Below are positions 1-8,517 of a stretch of 64,000 bases of DNA, piece by piece. The stretch is from positions 248,001 through 312,000 of the forward strand of contig NZ_PXYI01000003.1 of assembly GCF_003012735.1 (NCBI RefSeq). Reading direction: 5' to 3'. Under the pieces are notes generated by a model that made no database searches, was not told the DNA's origin, and worked only from the letters and a program-made list of their open reading frames with translations. Source of the stretch: Allosphingosinicella deserti. Its GTDB lineage: Bacteria > Pseudomonadota > Alphaproteobacteria > Sphingomonadales > Sphingomonadaceae. The first letter of the stretch is position 1. Every line of letters begins with the position of its first letter. The position numbers and the translations under genes were made by a program.

Positions 1-171
1 ATGAGGGCGTTCGTCACCGAGGATCCGGCTGAGCCGTCCCAGCGCCCGTCCGGTGTCGAACTGACCGCCCGTGGGCGCCCTGACCGACGGCGGCGCGAGC
101 AGGGCGCCCTTGAACGCGAGCGCGGTCATGGCCAGTGCCAGGATCAGTGCCGCAACCAGTCCGCGCTTCAT
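1..171 (-). CDS. N-terminal fragment of a probable M28-type metallopeptidase
   Basis: The gene runs off the left edge; only its first 57 codons are present. The ATG at 171 (minus) follows a G-rich ribosome-binding site (GGGGATCGAGG). Residues 1 to about 30 form a signal anchor (MKRGLVAALILALAMTALAF). The fragment ends in LGRLSRILGDERPH. A helix followed by GDERPHP-like sequence is typical of the start of membrane-anchored M28 zinc aminopeptidases. No catalytic residues are in the window, so the family call is an inference from this short stretch; another exported hydrolase is possible. Confidence 0.5.
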   Translation of the reverse strand, partial: MKRGLVAALILALAMTALAFKGALLAPPSVRAPTGGQFDTGRALGRLSRILGDERPH

Positions 172-397
172 CCTCGATCCCCTTTGGCAGCCATCTCATG
201 ATAACCACGTGACCTCGGCCGTCAAAACCGCGGGCGAACGGGGATGCTCCGGATCCCGAAAACGGGTGTGATAGCAGGATCCAGGCGCATAAGGAGCATT
301 ACGGGATCCCAACGAGGCGGGCGCTGCTGCACATCTCGATTGTAAAACGCGCGGAATTCCCTAACTGGGGCGCAGCAGTTTCAGGAGACATTTCGAG

Positions 398-1426
398 ATG
401 GGTTATCGGGTGGTGGTCGTCGGCGCGACCGGCAATGTCGGGCGCGAGATGCTCAATATCCTCCACGAGCGGCAATTTCCGCTGGACGACATCGCCGCGG
501 TGGCATCGCCGCGCTCGACCGGCAACGTCATCGATTTCGGCGACAGTGGGCGCGAGCTCAAGGTCAAGAATATCGAGCATTTCGACTGGGCCGGCTGGGA
601 CATCGCTTTGTTCGCCGCGGGATCGTCGGTGTCCAAGGACTATGCGCCCAAGGCGGCTGCAGCCGGTTGCACGGTGATCGACAACAGCTCCTTCTACCGG
701 ATGGATCCCGACGTTCCGCTGATCGTGCCCGAGGTCAACCCGCAGGCAATCGACGGCTATACCAAGCGCAACATCATCGCCAACCCGAACTGCTCGACCG
801 CACAGCTGGTGGTGGCGCTGAAGCCGCTCCATGACCGCGCGAAGATCAAGCGCGTCGTCGTGGCGACCTATCAGTCGGTCTCCGGGGCCGGCAAGAGCGG
901 CATGGACGAACTGTTCGAGCAGAGCCGCAACATCTTCGTGGGCGACGCCAACGAGCCGGTCTTCTTCACCAAGCAGATCGCGTTCAACGTGATCCCGCAT
1001 ATCGACGTCTTCCTCGACGACGGATCGACCAAGGAAGAATGGAAGATGGTCGTCGAGACCAAGAAGATCCTTGACCCCAAGATCAAGCTGACCGCGACCT
1101 GCGTGCGCGTGCCGGTGTTCGTCGGCCATTCGGAAGCCGTGAACATCGAGTTCGAGGAAGAGCTTTCGGCCGAGGAAGCGCAGAACATCCTGCGCGAAGC
1201 GCCCGGCGTGATGCTCGTCGACAAGCGCGAGGACGGCGGATACGTGACCCCGGTCGAGGCGGTCGGCGAATATGCCACCTATATCAGCCGCGTGCGCGAG
1301 GATCCGACCGTCGACAACGGCCTCAGCCTGTGGTGCGTCTCCGACAATCTCCGCAAGGGCGCCGCGCTCAACGCCGTCCAGATCGCGGAGCTCCTCGGCC
1401 GCCGGCACCTGCAGAAAGCGGCGTAA
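398..1426 (+). CDS. asd: Aspartate-semialdehyde dehydrogenase
   Basis: Asd catalyses the NADPH-dependent reduction of aspartyl phosphate to aspartate semialdehyde in the lysine, threonine, methionine and diaminopimelate pathway; it is cytosolic. The 342-residue protein is the normal family length. The nucleotide-binding GATGNVGREM lies near residues 8-17, and the catalytic cysteine is Cys132 in NPNCSTAQ. The motif QSVSGAGKSGMDEL and a conserved C-terminal region (SLWCVSDNLRKGAALNAVQIAE) complete the family signature. It stands alone between the divergent M28-like fragment and the convergent YitT-like gene. dapB, which acts later in the same pathway, is near the far end of the window (62341-63036) but is not linked. 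Confidence 0.97.
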   Translation: MGYRVVVVGATGNVGREMLNILHERQFPLDDIAAVASPRSTGNVIDFGDSGRELKVKNIEHFDWAGWDIALFAAGSSVSKDYAPKAAAAGCTVIDNSSFYRMDPDVPLIVPEVNPQAIDGYTKRNIIANPNCSTAQLVVALKPLHDRAKIKRVVVATYQSVSGAGKSGMDELFEQSRNIFVGDANEPVFFTKQIAFNVIPHIDVFLDDGSTKEEWKMVVETKKILDPKIKLTATCVRVPVFVGHSEAVNIEFEEELSAEEAQNILREAPGVMLVDKREDGGYVTPVEAVGEYATYISRVREDPTVDNGLSLWCVSDNLRKGAALNAVQIAELLGRRHLQKAA

Positions 1427-1445
1427 CGCGATCGCCTCGTGCGAA

Positions 1446-1536
1446 AGCTGGGATCTCGTAGACGGTATGTGACTGTGTACGTTCCGGGCACCGGCGACTT
1501 CTAGTCCTGAGATCCCAGCTTCCGCTGGGATGACGG
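1446..1536. repeat. Paired copies of the GATCCCAGC/GCTGGGAT dispersed repeat (family A)
   Basis: Perfect 12-base inverted arms AGCTGGGATCTC (1446-1457) and GAGATCCCAGCT (1509-1520) face each other. The right copy continues into its own hairpin ending GCTGGGATGACGG (to 1536). Other copies or part copies occur near 6921, 7000, 33521, 35324, 37884 and 42698. It may act as a bidirectional transcript end between asd and the convergent downstream gene, but there is no U-tract. Confidence 0.85.
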
Positions 1537-1549
1537 TTGGGGGGGCGGC

Positions 1550-2173
1550 TCAGTACCCCGTATACCGCCCCGGCTTGTGGTAGGCGATCAGCACGCCGCT
1601 GATCGCAGCCGCGCTCAGCACCGAGAGCAGGAATTGGCGCGGGGCGAGCACCGGGATCGAGGCGGCGAGGATGAAGGCATCGCCGATCAGCGAGGTTCGC
1701 CCGGCGTTCCAGCCGCGCCGCCGCTGCAGAGTCAGCGCGACGATGCCGAGCCCGCCGACTCCCGCATGGTGGCGGGCGAGGGCGAGGATTCCCATGCCGA
1801 TGATCGTGCCGCCGAACAAAGCGGCAAACGGGCCATTGAGGTCGGTCAGCCGGAACGCCGAGGGCGCCAGCAAGGCAAGGCCCGTGATCGCGAAATTGGC
1901 GAAGGCGGTGCGGAGCATGAACGCCGTGCCCATGCTGCGCTGCGCCAGCCACAGGAAGGGCAGGTTGAGAAAGGTGAACAGCAGGCCCGGCGACAGCGGT
2001 ATCAGGTAGGAGAGGAGCAAGGCGACGCCGGCCATGCCGCCGGTGACCAGCCCGGCGCTCTTCAGCCAGACGAGGCCGAGCACCACGAACGAGCAACCGA
2101 TCGCGAACGCATAAAGGTCCTCGACGAGGCTGTGCGGCTTGCCTGGCGTGAAATGCGGATCGGCGGGGGACAT
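1550..2173 (-). CDS. YitT-family multi-pass membrane protein
   Basis: This 207-residue protein is mostly hydrophobic, with about five to six membrane segments (for example AFAIGCSFVVLGLVWLKSAG and LFTFLNLPFLWLAQ). The GLVTGGMAGVALLLSYL segment near the N-terminus and the glycine-rich FGGTIIGMGILALARHH region fit the YitT/DUF161 family of inner-membrane proteins, whose transport substrate is not established. The ATG at 2173 was chosen over upstream starts because the upstream extension is Arg/Pro-rich and unlike the family. It converges on asd and is divergent from the GFA gene. The function is unknown beyond membrane location. Confidence 0.8.
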   Translation of the reverse strand: MSPADPHFTPGKPHSLVEDLYAFAIGCSFVVLGLVWLKSAGLVTGGMAGVALLLSYLIPLSPGLLFTFLNLPFLWLAQRSMGTAFMLRTAFANFAITGLALLAPSAFRLTDLNGPFAALFGGTIIGMGILALARHHAGVGGLGIVALTLQRRRGWNAGRTSLIGDAFILAASIPVLAPRQFLLSVLSAAAISGVLIAYHKPGRYTGY

Positions 2174-2336
2174 CGGGGCTCCGGGAGTGGACCGGCATCC
2201 TCTCGCCCGTCTGCCGCGGGATCGCGGCGCGGTAGCCGGGGTGGGCGCGGCCGGCAAGAGCCGCTTGTACCCTGTCGACGGCGAGGCCCGGTTCCGGTAC
2301 CGGGCTCGAGAGGGGCGTTCCACCAGGAGGTTCTCG

Positions 2337-2780
2337 ATGGCGGAGTTTATGGAGGGCGGCTGTGCCTGCGGGCGTGTCCGCTTCCGCGCGCGGGTGGACA
2401 ATGACGAGGCCTATCTGTGCCATTGCAGGATGTGCCAACGTGCGACCGGCAGCGTGTCGATCGCGTTCAAAGGCATGAAGAAGGCGGACGTCGTGTGGAC
2501 GAAAGGACCGGACTGGTACCAATCGTCGCCGATCGCGCAGCGGCCCTTCTGCCGCGACTGCGGAACCTCGCTCGGCTTCGCTTTTCCGGACAGCGACACG
2601 ATGGACCTGACCGTCGCCGCCTTCGACGATCCGGCGCGATTCGTGCCGACGCGCCATTTCGGCGTCGAGAGCATGCACCGGGCGTGGCTGAACACGGACG
2701 GGCTGCCGGAGATGCGATCCGAGGACAACCCGGAGGTTGCCGAGCGTTGGGCGCGCGTGACGAACGACAGGCCGGCCTGA
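2337..2780 (+). CDS. GFA-domain (CENP-V/formaldehyde-activating-like) zinc protein
   Basis: A 147-residue GFA-domain protein with zinc-binding cysteines in the family pattern: GGCACGRVRF near residues 7-16, CHCRMC about 20 residues later, and FCRDCGTSLGF in the middle. GFA proteins are related to the glutathione-dependent formaldehyde-activating enzyme, but most members have no assigned substrate, so a specific reaction should not be assumed. The ATG at 2337 has a good AGGAGG at 2325-2330. The alpha/beta hydrolase starts 10 bases after the stop, so the two are probably co-transcribed. A second GFA gene lies at 38649-39074. Confidence 0.9.
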   Translation: MAEFMEGGCACGRVRFRARVDNDEAYLCHCRMCQRATGSVSIAFKGMKKADVVWTKGPDWYQSSPIAQRPFCRDCGTSLGFAFPDSDTMDLTVAAFDDPARFVPTRHFGVESMHRAWLNTDGLPEMRSEDNPEVAERWARVTNDRPA

Positions 2781-2790
2781 GGACAGCAGA

Positions 2791-3549
2791 TTGAACGCGA
2801 CACGACATGATTTCACCGCCCGCGACGGCGTTCGGCTCAATTATGCGGAACTGGGTGAGGCCGGAGCACGGCCGGTGATCCTGATCCACGGCCTGTTCTC
2901 GGATGCCGAGACCAATTGGCTGAAATTCGGACACGCCGCGAAGATTGCCGCCCGCGGGTACCGGGTGATCATGCCGGATCTGCGCGCACATGGGCTCAGC
3001 GATAAGCCGCGCGATCCCGCCGCTTATCCGGCAGACGTCCTCGCCGACGACGGCTTCGCGCTGATCGCGCACCTCGGCCTCTCGGACTACGATCTCGGCG
3101 GCTATTCGCTGGGCGCGCGCACGGCGGTGCGGATGGTGATCAAGGGCGCGGCGCCAAGGCGGCTGGTGGTCAGCGGCATGGGCCTGCGCGGGCTGCTCAA
3201 CACCGGCGGGCGGGCGCACCATTTCCGCAAGATCCTGACCGGCCTCGGCACGTTCGAGCGCGGCTCGCCGGAATGGATGGCCGAAGCCTTCCTCAAGACC
3301 ACCGGCGGCGACCCCCAGGCGCTGCTGCCCCTGCTCGGCTCCTTCGTCGATTCCACTGCGGCGGAGGTGGGGGCGATCGCGCTGCCGACGCTGGTGCTCG
3401 CCGGCGCCGAGGACCAGGATAACGGCCACGCTCAGGAACTCGCCGAAGCGCTGCCGAACGCGACCTTCGTAGAGATGCCCGGCAACCACATGAGCGCAGT
3501 CACCAAACCCGACCTCGGCCGCGCGATCGCGGATTTTCTCGGCGGGTAG
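2791..3549 (+). CDS. Alpha/beta-fold hydrolase
   Basis: A 252-residue cytosolic alpha/beta hydrolase. The oxyanion HGLFSD motif is near residue 33, the nucleophile elbow GYSLGA places Ser106 as catalytic serine, and GNHMSAV near the C-terminus supplies the histidine. The segment PDLRAHGLSDKP is typical of esterase/haloperoxidase-like members. The substrate cannot be deduced. Translation probably starts at TTG 2791, with AGGACAG upstream; no ATG or GTG fits the conserved N-terminus. It follows the GFA gene closely. Confidence 0.9.
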   Translation: MNATRHDFTARDGVRLNYAELGEAGARPVILIHGLFSDAETNWLKFGHAAKIAARGYRVIMPDLRAHGLSDKPRDPAAYPADVLADDGFALIAHLGLSDYDLGGYSLGARTAVRMVIKGAAPRRLVVSGMGLRGLLNTGGRAHHFRKILTGLGTFERGSPEWMAEAFLKTTGGDPQALLPLLGSFVDSTAAEVGAIALPTLVLAGAEDQDNGHAQELAEALPNATFVEMPGNHMSAVTKPDLGRAIADFLGG

Positions 3550-3698
3550 GCTCCAGGCACCATTGCAGGAACAACCGCGCGGGCTCTTGACCTCTCCCCA
3601 CCCACTCGCCTGATGGGGTGAGAGGGGAGCCTTGACGGGCCTCCGGGGCGGGGCGCAAGAACCGCGCATCGCATCGACCCCCATGAGGATCGCTTCGC

Positions 3699-5588
3699 AT
3701 GAAAATTCAAGTCTCTACCCTTGCCGTCGCCGTCTGCCTGGCGGGCTGCGCCGCCGCTTCCGCCGACACTGTCGACACCGTGTCGACAGCCGCCGCCGCT
3801 CCCGCGCAGGAGAGCGCCGTCACCGAGCCGCAGTCCCTCGCAGCGCCCACTCTCGACGAAGCCCGCGCCTTCGTCGCCCGGGTCGAAAAGGAGCTCGCCG
3901 AATTCTCCGTGGTGAACGCCAGGGCGCAGTGGGTGAACGCCACCTACATCACCGATGATACCGATGCTCTCGCCGCCTATTTCGGCACGATCGGCACCGA
4001 GATGCAGGTGAAATATGCCAACGAAGCGGCGCGCTTCGCCGGCCTCCAGGGACTCGATTACGACATCGCCCGCAAGCTCAACACGCTGCGCAGCGCGCTC
4101 GTGCTGCCGGCGCCGACGACGCCGGGCGCGGCGGCCGAGCTCAACACCCTCTCGACCCGTTTGTCGTCGACCTACGGCAAGGGCCGCGGCACCTTGAACG
4201 GCAAGGAGATGACCGGCAACGATCTCGAGGAGCAGATGGGCACGGTTCGCAACCCCGCCCAGCTGCAGGAAATGTGGACGAGCTGGCACTCCAATGTCGG
4301 TCGTCCGATGCGCGCTGACTACAACCGCCTGACCGAGATCGCCAATCAGGGCGCCAAGGACCTCGGCTATTCGGATACGGGGGCGATGTGGCGCTCGCGT
4401 TACGACATGAAGCCCGACGAGTTCGCGGCGATGACCGATCGCCTGTGGAGCGAGGTCAAGCCGCTCTACGACCAGCTGCATTGCTACACCCGCACCAAAT
4501 TGAACGAGAAATATGGCGACACGGTGCAGGCCAAAACGGGGCCGATCCGCGCCGATCTGCTCGGCAATATGTGGGCGCAGGAATGGGGCAATATCTACGA
4601 CGTGGTCGCGCCCAAGGGCGCCGGCGACGTCGGCTACGACCTTACCGATCTGCTCGTGAAGGCGAAGTACACGCCCGAGAAGATCGTCAAGACCGGCGAG
4701 AGCTTCTTCACCTCGCTCGGGTTCGCGCCGCTGCCGGCGAGTTTCTGGACGCGGTCGATGATCACCGCGCCGCGGGACCGCGACGTCATCTGCCACGCTT
4801 CGGCGTGGGATCTCGACAATGTCGAGGATCTGCGCATCAAGATGTGCACCAAGGTCAATGGCGACGATTTCGTCACCGTCCACCACGAGCTCGGCCACAA
4901 TTTCTACCAGCGCGCCTACAACAAGCAGCCCTTCCTCTATCTCGACAGCGCCAACGACGGCTTCCATGAGGCGATCGGCGACACCATCGCGCTGTCGGTG
5001 ACTCCCGAATATCTCGTCCAGATCGGGCTGTTGCCCCGCAACAAGGTCCCGTCCGCCGACAAGGATACCGGGCTGCTGCTCCGCCAGGCGATGGACAAGG
5101 TCGCCTTCCTGCCGTTCGGGCTGATGGTCGACAAATATCGCTGGAAGGTGTTCAGCGGCGAGATCGCGCCGACCGCGCTCGAGCAAGGCTGGAACGATCT
5201 GCGCCTGCAATATCAGGGCGTGGTGCCGCCGGTGGCGCGCACCGAGGCGGACTTCGACCCCGGCGCCAAATATCACGTGCCGGCGAGCGTGCCCTACACG
5301 CGCTATTTCCTCGCCCGCATCCTCCAGTTCCAATTCTACCAGGCGGCATGCAAGCAGGCGGGCTGGACGGGGCCGCTCCACCGCTGCTCCTTCTACGGCA
5401 ACAAGGAGGTCGGTCAGAAACTGAACGCGATGCTGGCGATGGGCGCCTCGCGGCCGTGGCCCCAAGCGCTCGAGGCGTTCACCGGGACGCGCGAGATGTC
5501 GGGCCGGCCGATGCTCGATTATTTCCGGCCGCTGATGGGCTGGCTCGAGCAGCAGAACACGGGCAAGCAATGCGGCTGGAGCGCGTAG
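3699..5588 (+). CDS. M2-family peptidyl-dipeptidase (ACE-like) lipoprotein
   Basis: The product is a 629-residue zinc metallopeptidase of family M2, related to angiotensin-converting enzyme, which removes C-terminal dipeptides. The zinc site is HELGH at residues 396-400 with the third ligand Glu424 in HEAIGD, at the spacing expected for M2. A lipoprotein signal peptide is visible (MKIQVSTLAVAVCLAGCAA, lipobox LAGC), so the enzyme should sit in the periplasm or on the outer membrane as a lipoprotein. A short Ala/Thr-rich linker follows. The conserved DYNRLTEIANQGAKDLGY and WAQEWGNIYD regions support the family. A hairpin lies just after the stop. It appears monocistronic. Confidence 0.95.
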   Translation: MKIQVSTLAVAVCLAGCAAASADTVDTVSTAAAAPAQESAVTEPQSLAAPTLDEARAFVARVEKELAEFSVVNARAQWVNATYITDDTDALAAYFGTIGTEMQVKYANEAARFAGLQGLDYDIARKLNTLRSALVLPAPTTPGAAAELNTLSTRLSSTYGKGRGTLNGKEMTGNDLEEQMGTVRNPAQLQEMWTSWHSNVGRPMRADYNRLTEIANQGAKDLGYSDTGAMWRSRYDMKPDEFAAMTDRLWSEVKPLYDQLHCYTRTKLNEKYGDTVQAKTGPIRADLLGNMWAQEWGNIYDVVAPKGAGDVGYDLTDLLVKAKYTPEKIVKTGESFFTSLGFAPLPASFWTRSMITAPRDRDVICHASAWDLDNVEDLRIKMCTKVNGDDFVTVHHELGHNFYQRAYNKQPFLYLDSANDGFHEAIGDTIALSVTPEYLVQIGLLPRNKVPSADKDTGLLLRQAMDKVAFLPFGLMVDKYRWKVFSGEIAPTALEQGWNDLRLQYQGVVPPVARTEADFDPGAKYHVPASVPYTRYFLARILQFQFYQAACKQAGWTGPLHRCSFYGNKEVGQKLNAMLAMGASRPWPQALEAFTGTREMSGRPMLDYFRPLMGWLEQQNTGKQCGWSA

Positions 5589-5594
5589 GGTATC

Positions 5595-5617
5595 GGCTCA
5601 AAGTGGTACTTTGAGCC
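5595..5617 (+). terminator. Hairpin just after the M2 peptidase gene
   Basis: GGCTCAAAGT and ACTTTGAGCC form a perfect 10-base stem around a GGT loop, seven bases after the stop codon. There is no T-run after it, so it is either a weak intrinsic terminator or an mRNA 3'-end stabiliser. Confidence 0.6.
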
Positions 5618-5750
5618 GGGCCAGCGGCAGATCAGAGGGGGCGTCGGCGTGGGGCGGCGCTCCTTCTTGCATGGAGTGGAGATTTCGGCAGGCCGGCTCG
5701 ACCAGCCTCATTCCATGAAATGTGCGGGCGTCAGCGAGCGGTGCCGGCGC

Positions 5751-6017
5751 TCAGCTTTCGAGGTCCTCGACGCCGGCGTCGCGCTTGCGGCAGACTTCGG
5801 CGGCTTCGTTGGCGGTGATCGCGGTCTTCAGCACCTGGTTGACCGGCTTGCCGTCGCAGGCACGGCGGGCGAGCGCGCGGGCGCCCAGCACGGCGCCGGC
5901 AGTGGCGGCGGCGGCACCGACGCCGATCGCGGCGGCGGCGAAGGGGCGCTCGCGCATCTCCTCGGCGAGCCGCAGGGCGGCGGATTTACGCTCGTTCGAC
6001 TTCGACTGGTCAGGCAA
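5751..6017 (-). CDS. Small glycine/alanine-zipper membrane protein
   Basis: An 88-residue protein with a charged N-terminal third (MPDQSKSNERKSAALRL), one hydrophobic Gly/Ala segment (residues about 29-49, AAAAIGVGAAAATAGAVLGA), and an acidic C-terminus with two cysteines. I do not recognise a named family. The layout resembles small stress-associated glycine-zipper proteins, but that is only a similarity of shape. Codon use is typical of the genome. It converges on the M2 peptidase gene. Confidence 0.6.
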   Translation of the reverse strand: MPDQSKSNERKSAALRLAEEMRERPFAAAAIGVGAAAATAGAVLGARALARRACDGKPVNQVLKTAITANEAAEVCRKRDAGVEDLES

Positions 6018-6240
6018 TTCTACTCTCCCGCTGAACCTACCGTAACGCGCTCGGCGTGGCTGCGTTGCAGAAAAAGCACGCGAATCGGGCGGGAAGAAGG
6101 CGAATGCGGGTGTGGTGTGGCCGGCCTGCCGCGGCTTGCGCGGGCGTCGGCGATATCATGTCCGCGACCCGCGGGGACGATGAAAGCTGGGGCTCCGGTC
6201 CACGCGCCGGAGCGAACAGGTACAGCGGAGCCCCTTTGTC

Positions 6241-6262
6241 CGGATCGGGCGAGCCCGATCCG
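6241..6262 (-). terminator. Perfect hairpin after the peroxiredoxin gene
   Basis: CGGATCGGGC and GCCCGATCCG form a perfect 10-base stem with a two-base loop, starting seven bases beyond the peroxiredoxin stop codon on the minus strand. No clear T-run follows. The 250 bases between here and the small membrane-protein gene contain no other convincing feature. Confidence 0.55.
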
Positions 6263-6268
6263 AGGATA

Positions 6269-6751
6269 TCAGAGGCGCTCGATCATGTAGTCGGCCGAAC
6301 TCACCGAAAAGGCGCCGGGCTCTTCGACGTTGAGGCTTTCGACGACACCGTCATTGACCACCATCGAGAAACGCTGGCCGCGCTGGCCGAGGCCGAACTT
6401 GGAGCCGTCCATGGTGAGGCCGAGCGCGCGAGCGAGATCGCCATTGCCGTCGGCGAGCATCGTCACCTTGCCTTCCGCGCCGGCGCTGTCCTTCCACGCC
6501 TGCAGCACGAAGGCGTCGTTGACCGCGGTGCAGGCGATCTCGTCGACGCCCTTGGCCTTGAGTTCGTCGGCCTTGTCGACGAAGCCGGGGAGGTGGCGGG
6601 CCGAGCAGGTCGGTGTGAACGCGCCCGGGACCGAGAACAGGGCGACTCGGCGGCCGGCGAAATAGTCGGTGCTGCTGACCGGCTGCGGGCCGTCGGCCGT
6701 CGCCTTGACGAGGTTGGTGTCCGGAATGCGATCGCCGACTTGAATGGTCAT
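6269..6751 (-). CDS. Prx5-type peroxiredoxin
   Basis: A 160-residue thiol peroxidase that reduces hydrogen peroxide and organic hydroperoxides in the cytosol. The active-site loop VPGAFTPTCSARHLPGF carries the peroxidatic Cys49 with Thr46 in the TxxC arrangement and is diagnostic of the Prx5/AhpC-TSA redoxin group. The C-terminal half has no obvious fixed resolving cysteine, as in many bacterial Prx5 enzymes that use glutathione or glutaredoxin; gor lies elsewhere in this window (42822-44165). The ATG at 6751 follows AAGGAGAG. The gene is monocistronic and ends in a strong hairpin. Confidence 0.93.
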   Translation of the reverse strand: MTIQVGDRIPDTNLVKATADGPQPVSSTDYFAGRRVALFSVPGAFTPTCSARHLPGFVDKADELKAKGVDEIACTAVNDAFVLQAWKDSAGAEGKVTMLADGNGDLARALGLTMDGSKFGLGQRGQRFSMVVNDGVVESLNVEEPGAFSVSSADYMIERL

Positions 6752-7225
6752 TCGTCTCTCCTTCGAGGCGCGAAGCGCGACAGGCTCGCGCTTCGGATGG
6801 GCTGCGCTGTAATCGAATGCGCGAGGCGTGGAAACCGGGGCTTTGGGGCGGGGAGGGCGGCGGTCCGGCGGGGCGTCACCGTCAGGGAGTTGATGTGTCC
6901 TCGCTCTTCGGCCCAATGCCGTCATCCCAGCGCAAGCTGGGATCTCGTGGAGGACGAGTGCTGGAGGATGTGGCGGACGCTTGCGACATCTTGTCCCGCG
7001 ATCCCAGCCATCGGTGCCCTGCGCTGGATGGCGGCTTCTTACGGGAGTTACCGCCCTGCGCCGGGAGCATGACAAGAGGAGAAGGGTAGGCCCGCAATAG
7101 GCTTCCGGAGAGCGGAGGTTCGCGGCGGGTCGTACGACTCCGTTCGTCCGGCGGGGCGTGCGGCGTGTCGGGGCGCTGCCCGCAAGCGCTTGGCATCCCG
7201 GCATTTGCGTCGCTATGGCAAGCAG
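6752..7225. other. Intergenic stretch with two family A repeats
   Basis: No credible gene. Position 6921-6950 holds one repeat copy (GTCATCCCAGC, short loop, GCTGGGATCTC). A second, altered copy at 7000-7030 reads GATCCCAGCCATCGGTGCCC then TGCGCTGGATG. Its loop matches the flanks that surround the nested palindrome in the copies at 37884 and 42698, but it lacks that palindrome. The divergent promoters of the peroxiredoxin and yqgE genes must also lie here. Confidence 0.7.
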
Positions 7226-7786
7226 ATGGATCAGGCGCCCTTTCTCACCGGACAGCTTCTCCTCGCCATGCCCGGAATCGGCGATCCGCGCTTCGAGAAA
7301 GCGGTGATCGCGATGTGCGTGCATGACGAGAATGGCGCGCTCGGCATCGGGCTCGGCCGGATCGTGCCGCGGATCACCTTCCATGGATTGCTCAAGCAGC
7401 TCGACATCGAACCTGGCGCGGCGCCCGACGTCGCCATCCACCTCGGCGGGCCGGTCGAGCCGCAGCGCGGTTTCCTCGTCCACTCGCTCGACTGGGGCGG
7501 CCAGGAAAGCATCCAGGTCGGCGACCGCTGGGCGCTCACTGCCACGCTCGACATCCTGAAGGCGATCGCGGAAGGGCGCGGCCCGAAGCGCTGGATCGCC
7601 GCGCTCGGCTACGCAGGATGGGGGGCGGGGCAGCTCGAGCAGGAGCTGTGCGGCAACGGCTGGTTCGCGACCGAAGGCAGCGACGATCTGCTCTACGATT
7701 GCGACGTCGACAATCGCTGGAGCGCAGGCTTCAAGAGCGCCGGCATCGATCCGAGGCTGCTCACGGTCGATTTCGGCACCGCCTGA
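7226..7786 (+). CDS. YqgE/AlgH-family protein
   Basis: A 186-residue member of the YqgE/AlgH (DUF179) family. The N-terminus FLTGQLLLAMPGIGDPRFEK is the family hallmark; VHDENGALGIGLGRI and the GGPVEPQRGFLVHS region follow at the expected spacing. The biochemical role is not settled: it was named AlgH for an effect on alginate regulation in Pseudomonas. The ATG at 7226 is preferred to an upstream ATG at 7190 because homologues begin close to this MxxAPFLTGQ sequence. It lies divergent from the peroxiredoxin gene. Confidence 0.93.
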   Translation: MDQAPFLTGQLLLAMPGIGDPRFEKAVIAMCVHDENGALGIGLGRIVPRITFHGLLKQLDIEPGAAPDVAIHLGGPVEPQRGFLVHSLDWGGQESIQVGDRWALTATLDILKAIAEGRGPKRWIAALGYAGWGAGQLEQELCGNGWFATEGSDDLLYDCDVDNRWSAGFKSAGIDPRLLTVDFGTA

Positions 7787-7923
7787 GGCGGGGCCCGCCT
7801 GGCGCGGGGGGCGCGGCGCCGGTTCAGCCTGGGGCGGGAACCGGGAGGATCTGCGACCGCCGCGCGTTGGGGCTGCAGCATTTCGCCGGCGGCGTACGCG
7901 GGGTTCGGACGCGGCGCGCGGCG

Positions 7924-8220
7924 CTAGGCGGCGTCGGCCGTCACCAGGCGCAAGGCCGCGTAGCGGTTGGCCATGCCGAGATGGCGATGGCGTTCGGCGG
8001 AATCGCCCGCACGAGCGGCGAGCCAGCGCGCGCCGGTTTCGAGCTGGCCGTAATAGCCGGCCTCGGTCGTGCAGGGCGTCGTCGCCGGCGCTGCTGCATC
8101 CGCCCTAAGGCTGTAGCGGCCGGCGAGATCGTAGTGGACGAGGCGCGCGGCCGCACAGGACGCCTTGGCGGCATTGGCAAGCGAGGCCCGCCTCCGGCCG
8201 AGCCAATATGAATGTTCCAT
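7924..8220 (-). CDS. Small conserved hypothetical protein
   Basis: A 98-residue protein starting MEHSYWLGRRRASLANAA. The ATG at 8220 follows GGAAAGGTGATCGC, a good ribosome-binding site. The N-terminus (aromatic Tyr-Trp, basic patch, then an Ala-rich helix containing ARLVHYDLAGRYS) looks like small sphingomonad proteins of unknown function. No signal peptide, membrane segment or metal motif is seen. The C-terminal third is a single predicted helix rich in Ala and Arg. No operon partner. Confidence 0.65.
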   Translation of the reverse strand: MEHSYWLGRRRASLANAAKASCAAARLVHYDLAGRYSLRADAAAPATTPCTTEAGYYGQLETGARWLAARAGDSAERHRHLGMANRYAALRLVTADAA

Positions 8221-8517
8221 GCGATCACCTTTCCTTCGTGCGAGGGCCGGCCCCTCCGTCACACGATCCGTTAAGAGGATCAGGTGATTTCGTCCCAGTA
8301 GCACCAAATCAATTTGAATCCCAATGCAATAATCAATCCGCCGTCGGGGACCGCGCCAAATTGCCAGGCCAGAACCGGGGCGTAACCGTTAATTGCCCGA
8401 CCGCTCGTAATAAGGAGTATGCGGCCCCATATAGCGAATATCACCTGCTCCATCGCAAGCATCGTGTGACTGAGAGACGCTCCTGTGCTCCCGCTTGCAA
8501 CGACAAAGGTGACCAGC

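Noticed and set aside
3590-3640. Terminator between the alpha/beta hydrolase and the M2 gene (CTCTCCCC ... GGGGTGAGAG)
   Set aside because: The stem is imperfect and has no T-run; too weak to call.
3432-5570. A 712-residue open frame opposite the M2 peptidase
   Set aside because: High-GC antisense frame rich in Arg, His and Gly; the plus-strand gene has the complete HELGH zinc site and lipoprotein signal.
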